Origin: Streptomyces sp. SN-593
Lineage (GTDB): Bacteria > Actinomycetota > Actinomycetes > Streptomycetales > Streptomycetaceae
Assembly (NCBI RefSeq): GCF_016756395.1
Contig: NZ_AP018365.1
Location: 1,426,001-1,490,000, forward strand
Length of the DNA stretch: 64,000 nucleotides
Direction of reading: 5' to 3'
In this document: positions 17,138 through 31,266 of the stretch, in pieces
Layout of the letters: the number at the start of each line of letters is the position of its first letter
Numbering within the stretch: the first letter of the stretch is position 1
The notes under the pieces: generated by a model
Databases searched by the model: none
What the model was told of the DNA's origin: nothing
The model's input: the letters and a program-made list of their open reading frames with translations, nothing else
Made by a program: the position numbers and the translations under genes

Positions 17138-17851
17138 CTACTCCCGCAGGTACGTCTCGCTGAAGCTGGTGCCGCTGGTGCCGAGCGCGCTGGTCCGGGC
17201 CTCGTACGCGCCGTTCGACGGGTCGAGCGCGGTCGGGCCGTAGGAGCCGAGGGAGCTCCCGTTGACGGTGGCCGAGGTGAAGTTGAGGGTGCCGAAGTTC
17301 GGGTAGGCCCCGGTCGGCGACTCGATGATGACCTCGGCGCTGGCCCGTTGGGCGGAGAGGGACTTGTTGATGCTGTAGGTCCAGCCACGCGTGGAGTCGG
17401 TCAGCTTCAGCGCGTACGTGCTGCCGCTGGTGTTGGTCACCGAGGCGGTGATGTGGTCACCGGCCGCGACCGGGTACGAAGTGCGGCTGAGGTAGACCGG
17501 ACTCGCCGGGTACATCTCGTACCAGGCCTGGTGAACGGGGCTGCCGCTGGAGCAGTCGGTCGCCACGCCTGTCTGCTCCACGGTGGACGAGCCGTACCCG
17601 TCGATGCCGACCCAGGGGGCGTAGAGGTCGTTGGTGGAGTTGCAGGTCGCGTTCGCTTCGGTCCAGGCGGCCGAGACCGAGGTGAAGCCGCTGCCCGTGG
17701 CGGCGTACCCGCCCCAGTTGTAGCCGTTGATGTTGTAGTGCAGGGGGCGGAAGGACAGTCCCGGTGCGGCCGCCGCGGTGGCCGGAACGGCCGGAGCGGC
17801 AAAGGCCGCCGCAGCCGCGACGGTGGCGACGCGTATCAGGAATCTGCGCAT
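17138..17851 (-). CDS. Secreted G1 family glutamic endopeptidase (eqolisin-like)
   Basis: A 237-residue exported protein: signal peptide 1-~29 (MRRFLIRVATVAAAAAFAAP, ending ATAAAA), then a beta-sandwich domain. LYAPWVGIDGYGSSTVEQTG contains the conserved WVGIDG and the glutamine expected to be catalytic (in EQTG), and SAEVIIESPTG carries the expected catalytic glutamate; these two residues define glutamic peptidases, which usually act at acidic pH. HQAWYEMYP is the conserved tyrosine-rich block. Length fits an enzyme without a propeptide. It has its own terminator and is the only intact gene among several scraps. No RBS stronger than GAAGGAG before ATG 17851 is needed. Confidence 0.88.
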   Translation of the reverse strand: MRRFLIRVATVAAAAAFAAPAVPATAAAAPGLSFRPLHYNINGYNWGGYAATGSGFTSVSAAWTEANATCNSTNDLYAPWVGIDGYGSSTVEQTGVATDCSSGSPVHQAWYEMYPASPVYLSRTSYPVAAGDHITASVTNTSGSTYALKLTDSTRGWTYSINKSLSAQRASAEVIIESPTGAYPNFGTLNFTSATVNGSSLGSYGPTALDPSNGAYEARTSALGTSGTSFSETYLRE

Positions 17852-18859
17852 GCTGGCTCCTTCGTGGGGGGTGCAGGATGCTCAAACCGCCGGCCTTGGG
17901 GGTGTGCGGGACGCGGCGCGGCAATTCAGAATCATCGATAGTCATGGACCTGTCAATATGGCCTCTGTGGACCTACCACCCTCCCCGGCAGGAGGCCGGA
18001 CGCGCGCTCGGCGGGTGCGGCGAGCGGCGTTGGCGTACCCCGGGGACAGCGTCGAGGCGGACGAAGTGGCCGACGCCGTCGGGGGCGAGGTGCCGGTAGA
18101 GGGCAACCGCCAGTGCGGCACCGAGGACCATGGGGAGCAGCAGTCCGGTGAGGCGGACCGCGGCCACGGCGCCGCGGGCGATGCGGCCGCCGCCCAAGGG
18201 ATCGAGTTGTCCCCGCGCAGCCCCCGGGCGATCCGGCTCTGGGCGAAGGGCCGCGCCCGTGCACTCGCCCGGCAGGGCGACTGCGCCGGAACGGCACGAG
18301 CGATCGGCCGAGCACTCGACCTGACGACCACGGCGTCGGCACCGCCCGCGGCAGTGATGGCCAGGTTGCGAACCCTCAAGGGCTGATGACGGCTACCAGC
18401 GCACGGGGCTCCCGGAGGTGTCCAGGTGCTGTTGCGAACCATCCAGTGCTGATGACGACCTGTACGACGTCGCCGCCGTCCTGGAGGACCCACCGCGGGA
18501 CGGCGTGCCGGACTTCACCCCCGTCGAGTCCCACGCCCCGGCACATGGCGCGTGTTTCGGCCCCGGGGCGACGTTTGTCCGGGAGTCCACCAGCTGTCCC
18601 GGCACCGCGGAGGAGGAGGCGCCGGGCCGGACGCGAAGCGCCCGAGAGCGCTGCTGACTACCGGTCAGCAAACTCGGCATGAGGTCAGCATCCGTCCTGG
18701 CACACCCTGTCACACGCGGACGCACAGGCGAATCCGCGACCGCGCCGACCACGCTTTCCGAGCCTCGCGAGCGCGGGTGGTGGACGGCGTGCGGCGCCGT
18801 CACCCGCCCGCTCGGGCGCCCTCGGTCAAGGGCACGGGTGGCATCGGCGTTCTTGCAGG
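17852..18859. other. 1-kb region without an intact gene
   Basis: The part near 17900-17970 is locally AT-richer and probably holds the peptidase promoter. Beyond it, the minus strand near 17990-18190 can encode a hydrophobic stretch (RLTGLLLPMVLGAALAVALY) and the plus strand near 18220-18330 an arginine/alanine-rich helix, but none has a credible start, stop and length. Most likely further decayed gene pieces continuing the scrap region to the left. Confidence 0.4.
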
Positions 18860-19825
18860 TCAGCGCTCGCGGCCGCGCGGTTTGAGGGGGGTGGGCGGGA
18901 GCTCCGGGGCCAGGAGGCGGTCGCCGTCGTAGCCGTGGACCTCGCCGAAACGGTTCCCGGTGTGCCAGTCCTCACGGGCCTGGGCGATGTCCTCGCCGGT
19001 GCGCCCGACGAAGTTCCAGAACATGACCAGCTTCTCCGCGAAGGGCTCGCCGCCCAGCAGCATGAGGGAGGCGGAGCTGTCGGCCAGGAGGGACAGGTCC
19101 CGGCGCCCGGCGCCGAGGTAGAGGAGCGACCCCGGGGTGACGGCCACCCCGTCGACGTCCACCCGCCCGGACATCGCCAGCGCGGCGTACTCGAAGTCCG
19201 GCTGGAGCGGCAGCCGCGCGGCGGTGCCCTCGGCGAGGGTGAGGTCGGCGCCGACCAGGGGCGTGTGGACGGTACCGGGCGACACCGCACCGTCGAGCTC
19301 GCCGAGGATCACCGTGGCGTGCAGCCCGTGCGCAGTGACCTCGGGCAGCTCCGCGTGGTGCTCGAACGCGGGCTCCGTGTTCCGGTGCGCGTCGGGCAGC
19401 GCCACCCACAACTGGGCGCCGTGCAGGTAGCGGCCGTGGTCGCGCGGCGACTCCTCGGAGTGCGAGATGCCCCGCCCGGAGGTCATCAGCCCCAACTCCC
19501 GTGGCCGTACGGTCTGCTTGCTGCCGAGGCTGTCGCGGTGCAGCACCTCGCCGTCGTGCAGCCAGCTCACGGTCTGCAACCCCGTGTGCGGGTGCGGCGG
19601 CACCTGCATGCCCGGTTCGCGGGCGATGTCGTCGGGGCCGTAGTGGTCGACGAAGCACCACGCGCCGATCATCCGGCGGCCGAGGTTGGGGAGCAGCCGG
19701 CGCACCCGCGTGCTCTCACCGAGGGGCGTGATGCGGCCGGTGAGCAGTTCGCGGACCGGGGCGGCGGACACGTCCTCGCGGCCCCCGCAGACGCTCGCGG
19801 ACGGTTTCACATCGAGATTGCTCAT
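18860..19825 (-). CDS. Pirin family protein
   Basis: A 321-residue bicupin. The N-terminal cupin has the pirin signature with its metal ligands in PPHPHTGLQTVSWLHDGEVLHRD (two His of HPH, a later His) and SGRGISHSEES (His), and the C-terminal pirin domain contains GELDG, AALAMSGRVDVDG and FVGRTGEDIAQAREDW. Pirins bind Fe(II); some show quercetinase activity and one in Serratia modulates the pyruvate dehydrogenase E1, so the actual role cannot be read from sequence. ATG 19825 is used. It lies seven bases after the AtuA-type gene and is presumably cotranscribed with it. Confidence 0.93.
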   Translation of the reverse strand: MSNLDVKPSASVCGGREDVSAAPVRELLTGRITPLGESTRVRRLLPNLGRRMIGAWCFVDHYGPDDIAREPGMQVPPHPHTGLQTVSWLHDGEVLHRDSLGSKQTVRPRELGLMTSGRGISHSEESPRDHGRYLHGAQLWVALPDAHRNTEPAFEHHAELPEVTAHGLHATVILGELDGAVSPGTVHTPLVGADLTLAEGTAARLPLQPDFEYAALAMSGRVDVDGVAVTPGSLLYLGAGRRDLSLLADSSASLMLLGGEPFAEKLVMFWNFVGRTGEDIAQAREDWHTGNRFGEVHGYDGDRLLAPELPPTPLKPRGRER

Positions 19826-19832
19826 GGTCCGA

Positions 19833-21881
19833 TCATGCACCGGGTTGCGGCCGGGGCGCCCGAGGCGGCTCCACCAGCCGTTCCGGGATGTCCGCCAACC
19901 GGCCGCGCAGCCGCTCCCCGAGCGCCTTCGCCTGGGGGTCGGCACGGGTGGACGCCGCCACCCCGTCGCCGAGCAGGTCGTGCACGACGAAGTTCAACGC
20001 CCGCAGGTTGGGCAGTTCGTAGCGGCTGACCGGCAGCCGGGCCGCCTCGGGCAGCAGCGCGCGCAGCCGGGGCACGTCGAGGTACGTACGCAGCCAGGCG
20101 TAGGCGTCGTCGTCCGCGACCCACAGGCCGACGTTGGCGTCGCCGCCCTTGTCCCCCGACCGCGCGCCGACCAGCGTGCCCAGCGGCAGGCGTACGGTCC
20201 TGCCGGGCTCCGCGCCGGTCCGCCCACCGTACGGCTCCGCGCGCTCGGGCCGCGGCGCGCCCGCGACCGGGGGCGGCGGCGGGGGCACGGCGTCGGGCCT
20301 CACCCCCGGCGCGACGCGCCCCGGCAACAGCCCGCCGCCCGGCCCGCCCCCGACCGCTACGGCACCGGGCGGTACGGCACCGGCCGCTACGGCACCGGGC
20401 GGTACGGCACCGGGCGGTACGGCACCGGACGCTGCGCCTTCGGCCCCGGGCCCCTCCGCCCCCGACCGCCCCGGGCCGCCGGCCCTCGGCACCGCCAGCC
20501 GCGTACCGTCCGCGAGCACCGCGACCTCCGCCACCTCTTCCGCCGGGACCAACGCCGGCCAGTACACGCCGTACTCGGTCGGGCGGGCGGTGGCGTGCTC
20601 CAGGTAGAGGCCGGGGTAGCCGGCCAGCGCGGTGCCGGCGACGGCGGAGAAGAAGCCGCGGCCGACCTTGCCGGGGTCGGGGTCCTTCACCGTCAGGGTG
20701 AGCCGGTCCACCTCGTGGCCGTGCTCGCGCCGCAGGTCGTACCCGGCGAACGCGGCCGGGCCCCCGGTGGCGTCGCGCAGCGCGGCCTCGGCGAAGTCGG
20801 CCTTGGCGTCGAGGTCGAGGCCGGTGAGCACGAACACCGCGGAGTTGCGGTGGCCGCCGACGTGGTTGACGCAGACCTTGAGGGTGTCGGGCGCCGGTTC
20901 GCCGGTGACCGGGCCGACCGCGACCCGGTCGGTGCCCTCCTGGGTGAGGCGGACGGTGTCGAACCGGGCCACCACGTCGGCGTTGAGGTAGGCGGGATGG
21001 CCGGTCTCGTAGAGAAGTTGGGCGGTGACGGTGCCGACGGTGACGGCACCGCCGGTGCCAGGGTGCTTGGTGATGACGCTGGAGCCGTCCGGGTGGACCT
21101 CGGCGATGGGGAAGCCGGGGTGCACCGGGTCGGGGATCTCGGTGAAGAAGGAGTAGTTGCCGCCGGTGGCCTGCGTGCCGCACTCGATGATGTGGCCGGC
21201 GGTGACCGCGCCGGCCAGCGCGTCCCAGTCGTCGGGCGCCCAGCCGAACGCCCACGCGGCGGGCCCGACCACGAGCGACGCGTCGGTGACGCGCCCGCAG
21301 ACCACCACGTCGGCGCCCGAGCGCAGCGCCCGCGCGATGCCCCAGCCGCCGAGGTAGGCGTTGGCGGTGACCGGCTCGACGCCCGCGGCGGCCAGCGGGC
21401 GGCCGGTGGCGAGGTGGGCGAAGGCGTGGCCCCGGGAGCGGAGTTCGGGCAGCCGGCCGAGCAGGTCGTCGCCCTCGACGTGGGCGACGGAGGGCCGCAG
21501 CCCCGCCGCCGCGGCGAGTTCGCGGAGCTTCGCGGCGAGCCCGGCCGGGTTGAGGCCGCCGGCGTTGACCACGACCTTGATGCCGCGCTCCAGGCAGGTG
21601 CCGAGCACGTCGTGCATCTGGGCGAGGAAGGACAGCGCGTAGCCGCCGTCCGGGTCGCGCCGCCGGGCCTTCCACAGCAGCAGCATGGTGAGTTCGGCGA
21701 GGTAGTCGCCGGTGAGGACGTCGATCGGGCCGCCCTCGACCATCTCGCGGGCGGCGGCGAGCCGGTCGCCGTAGTAGCCCGAGCAGTTGGCGATCCGCAG
21801 CGGTGCGGTGCGCCCGCGGCCGTGGACCGGCTCGCCGGCCGGAGCGGTCGTGCCCACCGGACCGTTCGCCGCACTGGTCAC
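19833..21881 (-). CDS. Acyclic terpene utilization AtuA family protein (DUF1446)
   Basis: A 682-residue protein. Residues ~25-480 form the AtuA domain (IANCSGYYGDR, EGGPIDVLTGDYLAELTM, IKVVVNAGGLNPAG, VVVCGRVTDASLVVGPAAW, GHIIECGTQATGGNYSFF), and ~570-665 the C-terminal AtuA-associated domain (GARSGDKGGDANVGLWV, LPNLRALNFVVHDLLGDG). Between them lies a ~90-residue linker of GAVPPG repeats coded by 15-bp tandem units. AtuA is needed for citronellol/geraniol catabolism in Pseudomonas, but many homologues sit with other acyl-CoA genes and the reaction is unproven. GTG 21881 follows GGAGAG. Pirin is the downstream partner. Confidence 0.88.
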   Translation of the reverse strand: MTSAANGPVGTTAPAGEPVHGRGRTAPLRIANCSGYYGDRLAAAREMVEGGPIDVLTGDYLAELTMLLLWKARRRDPDGGYALSFLAQMHDVLGTCLERGIKVVVNAGGLNPAGLAAKLRELAAAAGLRPSVAHVEGDDLLGRLPELRSRGHAFAHLATGRPLAAAGVEPVTANAYLGGWGIARALRSGADVVVCGRVTDASLVVGPAAWAFGWAPDDWDALAGAVTAGHIIECGTQATGGNYSFFTEIPDPVHPGFPIAEVHPDGSSVITKHPGTGGAVTVGTVTAQLLYETGHPAYLNADVVARFDTVRLTQEGTDRVAVGPVTGEPAPDTLKVCVNHVGGHRNSAVFVLTGLDLDAKADFAEAALRDATGGPAAFAGYDLRREHGHEVDRLTLTVKDPDPGKVGRGFFSAVAGTALAGYPGLYLEHATARPTEYGVYWPALVPAEEVAEVAVLADGTRLAVPRAGGPGRSGAEGPGAEGAASGAVPPGAVPPGAVAAGAVPPGAVAVGGGPGGGLLPGRVAPGVRPDAVPPPPPPVAGAPRPERAEPYGGRTGAEPGRTVRLPLGTLVGARSGDKGGDANVGLWVADDDAYAWLRTYLDVPRLRALLPEAARLPVSRYELPNLRALNFVVHDLLGDGVAASTRADPQAKALGERLRGRLADIPERLVEPPRAPRPQPGA
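20355..20429. repeat. 15-bp coding tandem repeat in the AtuA linker
   Basis: Five head-to-tail copies of a 15-base unit (CGGTACGGCACCGGG with one-base variants), keeping the reading frame and encoding Pro-Gly-Ala-Val-Pro-type units on the minus strand. Confidence 0.85.
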
Positions 21882-21999
21882 CGTACTCTCCCGTCACTTC
21901 GCCCCAGGGTCACCGGCCCCGGCGATCATCGTGCCGATGCCCGCGCCGCGCAAGACCCCGTGAGGGCGGGGATCGGACGGCCGGTGGTTGAATCGCGGG

Positions 22000-22608
22000 A
22001 TGAACCAACCTCCCGCGCGCCCCGATCCGGCCGAACGCCCCGATCCGGCCGAACGCCCCGACGCCGGCGCGCCCGACGACGACGGCGGCCCGCTGTCCGT
22101 GCACGAGGTCATCGACATCGTGGACGAGGACGACCACGTCGTCGGCACCTCGCCGCGCGGCGAGGCGTACGCGCGCGGGCTGCGGCACCGCTGCGCGTTC
22201 ATCCTGGCCCGCGACGACCGCGACCGGATCTTCGTGCACCGCCGCACGTCCCGCAAGCTCGTCTTCCCGTCCCTGTACGACGTCTTCGTCGGCGGCGTCG
22301 TCGGGGCGGGCGAGTCCTACGACGAGACGGCCCTGCGCGAGGCCGAGGAGGAGCTGGGCGTGTCCGGACTGCCGCAGCCCACCCGCCTGTTCAAGTTCCT
22401 CTACCGCCAGGAGAACGGCCCCGGCGGCTGGTGGTCGACGGTGTACGAGGTACGGGTCGACGGTCCGGTGCGGCCGCAGCCGGAGGAGGTCGCCTGGCAC
22501 GCCTTCGTGACCGAGGAGGAGCTCGAAACGCGGTTGCGCGAGTGGGAGTTCGTGCCGGACGGGCTGGAGGCGTACCGCCGGCTGGCCCGCTGGCGGGCGG
22601 AGCGCTGA
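22000..22608 (+). CDS. Nudix hydrolase (YfcD-like)
   Basis: A 202-residue Nudix protein. The Nudix box is GGVVGAGESYDETALREAEEELGV, giving the metal-binding REAEEE core. The N-terminal HEVIDIVDEDDHVVGTSPRGE and RHRCAFILARDDRDRIFVHRR, with LYDVFVGG, resemble the YfcD branch related to isopentenyl-diphosphate isomerase. The substrate is unknown. The first ~27 residues are a repetitive Asp/Pro-rich extension (PDPAERPDPAERP). ATG 22000 is preferred to the TTG at 21988. It is divergent from the AtuA gene by 118 bp. Confidence 0.9.
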   Translation: MNQPPARPDPAERPDPAERPDAGAPDDDGGPLSVHEVIDIVDEDDHVVGTSPRGEAYARGLRHRCAFILARDDRDRIFVHRRTSRKLVFPSLYDVFVGGVVGAGESYDETALREAEEELGVSGLPQPTRLFKFLYRQENGPGGWWSTVYEVRVDGPVRPQPEEVAWHAFVTEEELETRLREWEFVPDGLEAYRRLARWRAER

Positions 22609-22660
22609 GGCCGTCCGGCGGGTCGTGCCGGGTCCCGGGGCCGGTCCCGCCCGCGGCTTC

Positions 22661-23674
22661 TCAGGTCAGGCCGAGCGCCTGCGCGATCACCGGCCACGAC
22701 GTCTTGTACTCCTGCTTCCAGTACGTCCAACTGTGCGTGCCGCCGGTGTAGAAGTGGGTCTGGACCGGGAGGCCGAGCAGTGCCAGCCGCACGGCGAACG
22801 CCTGCGAGCCGGGCCACAGCGTGGTCTCCAGCGCTTCGGCGCTCAACTCGCCGTTCCCGCCCACGACTCCGGTCCCGGAGGAGAGGAAGAGCTTGGTGCC
22901 CTGGAGGCCCGAGGCGAGCGCGAACGGGTTCTCGGCGTTCCACAGCGGGAAGTTGAGGACGGGCGAGCCCCACAGCGACATCGGGTCCAGTCCCTCGCGG
23001 GCGACGATCGCCTCGACCACGGTCGGCATGCCCGGCATCGTGGTGTCGAGCACGCCGCTGTAGGAGGCCGCGGCGGCGAAGGTGCCCGGGTGCCGCGCGG
23101 CGAAGGCCATCGCCGCCCAGCCGCCGGTGGACACCCCGCCGATCGCCCGGGTGGCGCCGGCGCGGTAGTCCTGCTGGAGGAGCTGCATCAACTCGGTGAC
23201 CTGGAAGGTCTCGTAGTCCGGGTGGCCGCTGCCGTAGTTCCACCAGGCGCTGGGGATGCCGGTGGGACCGGACGACGGCATGGCGACGATCACCTCCTTG
23301 TCGGCGGTGAACTGCTCGATGTCGGTCTCGCGCGTCCACGAGGTGTAGTCGTCGTGGGCGCCCTGGAGCAGGTAGAGCACCGGCCAGGTGCGGCCGGCCT
23401 GGGCCGACCAGTCGGCCGGCAGCAGCAGGCGGGTGGAGACGGTGCCGCCGACCGCGGGCGAGGAGATCCGCAGGTCCACGGTGCGCGCGTCGAGCCAGGT
23501 CTGGGAGACGACGGACGCGCCGTCCGCGGCGGTGCCTGCGGGTACGGCGGCGGCACCCTCGCGCGCGGTGGCGGCCGGTGCCGGGCCCGCGGGGCCGAGG
23601 ACCAGCGCCGCGCTGGCCGCGAGCGTGACGGCCAGTGCCGCGGCGGCCCCCGGAAGACGGCGGTGCGTGTGCAT
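22661..23674 (-). CDS. Secreted esterase, antigen 85 / mycolyltransferase-like alpha/beta hydrolase
   Basis: A 337-residue exported protein with a Tat/Sec-like signal (HTHRR followed by an Ala/Leu core, cleavage near APAAT). It belongs to the Esterase_D/PF00756 fold shared with mycobacterial antigen 85. The nucleophile serine is in GGVSTGGWAAMAFAARHP, and the catalytic histidine is in GGTHSWTYWK; WPVLYLLQGAHDDYTSW and TELMQLLQQDYRA are family blocks. It lies 157 bp downstream of the Pks13-like synthase on the same strand, paralleling the fbp genes near pks13 in mycobacteria. ATG 23674 has AGGTG upstream; 23686 is the alternative start. The acyl substrate is unknown. Confidence 0.85.
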   Translation of the reverse strand: MHTHRRLPGAAAALAVTLAASAALVLGPAGPAPAATAREGAAAVPAGTAADGASVVSQTWLDARTVDLRISSPAVGGTVSTRLLLPADWSAQAGRTWPVLYLLQGAHDDYTSWTRETDIEQFTADKEVIVAMPSSGPTGIPSAWWNYGSGHPDYETFQVTELMQLLQQDYRAGATRAIGGVSTGGWAAMAFAARHPGTFAAAASYSGVLDTTMPGMPTVVEAIVAREGLDPMSLWGSPVLNFPLWNAENPFALASGLQGTKLFLSSGTGVVGGNGELSAEALETTLWPGSQAFAVRLALLGLPVQTHFYTGGTHSWTYWKQEYKTSWPVIAQALGLT

Positions 23675-23831
23675 GGGACACCTCATGTCGTAGGCGGTTC
23701 GGGGCGGAAGGGGTTCATGGCGTGGGGAGTTCGCGGCGGACGGTCCACCGGCGCGGACACCCGGGTTCGGGGTGCCGGGGACGGATCCGCCCGGTGCGGA
23801 CGTGCCGGGGGCGGACCCGCCGGGTGCGCGT

Positions 23832-29211
<5,380 letters not shown>

Positions 29212-29219
<8 letters not shown>

Positions 29220-31077
29220 CGGGTGCGGCCTCCTTCGCGAGGGAGCCGGTCAGATAGCGGTCGCGGCAGGCCGAACGGGAGACCTTGCCGCTGGACGTGC
29301 GGGGCACCGCGCCCGGGGGCACGAGCACCAGACGGGCGAGCCGCACACCGTGGCGGGCGGACACGGCGGCCCGCGCGGCGCCCTCGGCGGCCGTACGGTC
29401 CTGGGCGGTGGGCCCGGCGCCGCGCCGGTACTCGGCGACGGCGACGATGTCGGGGGCGGCGTCGGCGTCCCGGGCGCCCCGCGCCGGCGGCACCGCGAAG
29501 ACGGCGAGGCGGTCCCGGCGTACCACGGGGAGCGCCGCCTGGACGGTCTCCTCCAGGTCCTGCGGATAGTGGTTGCGGCCGTCCACGACGAGCAGGTCCT
29601 TCAGCCGGCCGGTGACGTACACCTGCCCGTCGTGGAGCGCGCCGAGGTCGCCGGTGCGCAGCCAGTCGCCGTACTCGCCGGTGATGCGGGCGGCGAAGGA
29701 CTCCGCGGACCGGTCGGCGCGCTTCCAGTAGCCGAGGCCGATGTTGGGGCCGCGCAGCCGGATCTCGCCGACGTGTCCGGTGGGCAGCGGGCGCCCGGTG
29801 CGCGGGTCGGTGATCCTCAGCACCTGGCCGACCGGGATGCCGCAGCCGACCAGCGTCACGGGGGCCGGGCGGCCCTCCACGGCGCCGGCCGCCTCCCGCT
29901 CGCTCCCCCCTTCCGCCGCGCCGGCCGGCGTCCGCTCGCCCGTCGCCTCCGCCGCCCCGACGTGCTCCTCCGCGCCCGCCGGCACGATCCGGCCCTCCGC
30001 CAGCGCGTCGGCGTCGCAGGCGAGCGTGCGCGGCGGGGCGGTCGGCGGGTCCGTCGTGGCGAAGACGGTGGCCTCGGCCAGGCCGTAGGAGGGGCAGTGC
30101 GCCTGCGGGCGCAGCCCGGCGTCCGCGAAGGCGGCGTGGAAGCGGCCGACGGTGCCGGGCCGGACCGGCTCGCTGCCGTTGATCAGCGCGCGGACCCCGT
30201 CCAGCCGCAGCCCCGCGGCCTGCTCCGCGGTGATCCGGGCGGCACAGTAGTCGTACGCGAAGTTGGGCGCCGCGCTGATGGCGCCCCGGTAGGTGGAGAG
30301 CAACCGCAGCCAGCGCACGGGCTGTTCGAGGAAGGCGACCGGGTCGGTGAGGACCGAGGGGAAGCCGCCGACGACCGGCGCGGCGACGCTGAGCACCAGG
30401 CCCATGTCGTGGAAGAGCGGCAGCCATCCGACGGTGGTCGTGTCCTCGGGCGTGGCGGCGAACGCGTCGATCGCCTGCTGGGCGTTGGCGACGACGTTCC
30501 CGTGGCTGATCATCACACCGGCGGGGACGCGGGTGGAGCCCGAGGTGTACTGGAGGTAGGCGATGTCCTCGGGGTCGGCGGTCGGCCACGGGATCCGGGG
30601 CGGCGGCTCGGCCCCGGGCGTCCGCTCGACGTGGAGCACGGGTACCGGCGGGATGCCGTGCTCGGCGAGGAACGCGTCCACCGCGGGCGCGGTCGCGGCG
30701 TCGGTGAGCACGCAGCGGGGCTCGCAGTCGCCGAGCACCGCCGCGAGCCGGTCCGCGTGCCCGGGCAGGTCGGGGCCGAACAGCGGCACCGCGATCACCC
30801 CGGCGTACAGGCAGCCGAGGAACGCCGCCACGTAGCCGAGCCCCTGGGGCAGCATCAGCGCGGCGCGCTCGCCGGGTCCGACCCGGCCGCGCAGCCGCAG
30901 CGCGATGTCGCGGGCGTGCTCGTCCAGCCGCCGCCAGGTGAGCGTCCGCGCCCGCCCGGGCGAGTCGGGGTCCGGGTAGTCGACGAAGGTGAACGCCCGC
31001 TGCCCGCCGCGCTCCGCCGACCAGCGGCGCAGCGACTCGGTCAGCGGGACGGGACGCGCGGGGGGAGGTGTCGGCAC
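29212..31077 (-). CDS. Fatty-acyl-AMP ligase (FadD32-like FAAL)
   Basis: A 621-residue adenylate-forming enzyme. Visible motifs: YTSGSTRVPAGVMISHGN (ATP loop), GWLPLFHDMGL, CPSYGLAEATVF, LRTGDLG and GRLKDLLVVDGRNHYPQDLE, the last two in the form typical of FAALs, which hand an acyl-AMP to a carrier protein rather than to CoA. A Gly/Glu-rich insertion lies near 365-395. It overlaps the synthase by eight bases, so the natural acceptor is almost certainly the N-terminal ACP of that enzyme. GTG 31077 is selected because AGGAG is five bases upstream; GTGs at 31083 and 31113 are alternatives. Confidence 0.93.
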
Positions 31078-31240
31078 GGGCACTCCTGGAGAGGGGTAGC
31101 GGCACGGGCGCACGGGGCCGGCCGGGTGTGCGGGAGATCGGGGCGCGGGGCGGAGCGGAGCGGACGGCGGGGGCGGATCAGGGGGCGCGGGGAGGGGGCG
31201 CGGGGAGGGGCAGGAGACGGGGCAGGGGGCAGGAGGGGGC

Positions 31241-31262
31241 GGGTCAGGTCAGGTCAGGTCAG
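31241..31262. repeat. GTCAG short tandem repeat
   Basis: Four head-to-tail GTCAG units in the 189-bp gap between the carboxylase and FAAL genes, immediately after the carboxylase stop. No role is apparent. Confidence 0.6.
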
Positions 31263-31266
31263 GGGA

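Noticed and set aside
18418..18657. Possible 79-residue plus-strand protein with several cysteines
   Set aside because: No ribosome site, no family and unfavourable third-position composition; more likely part of the decayed region.
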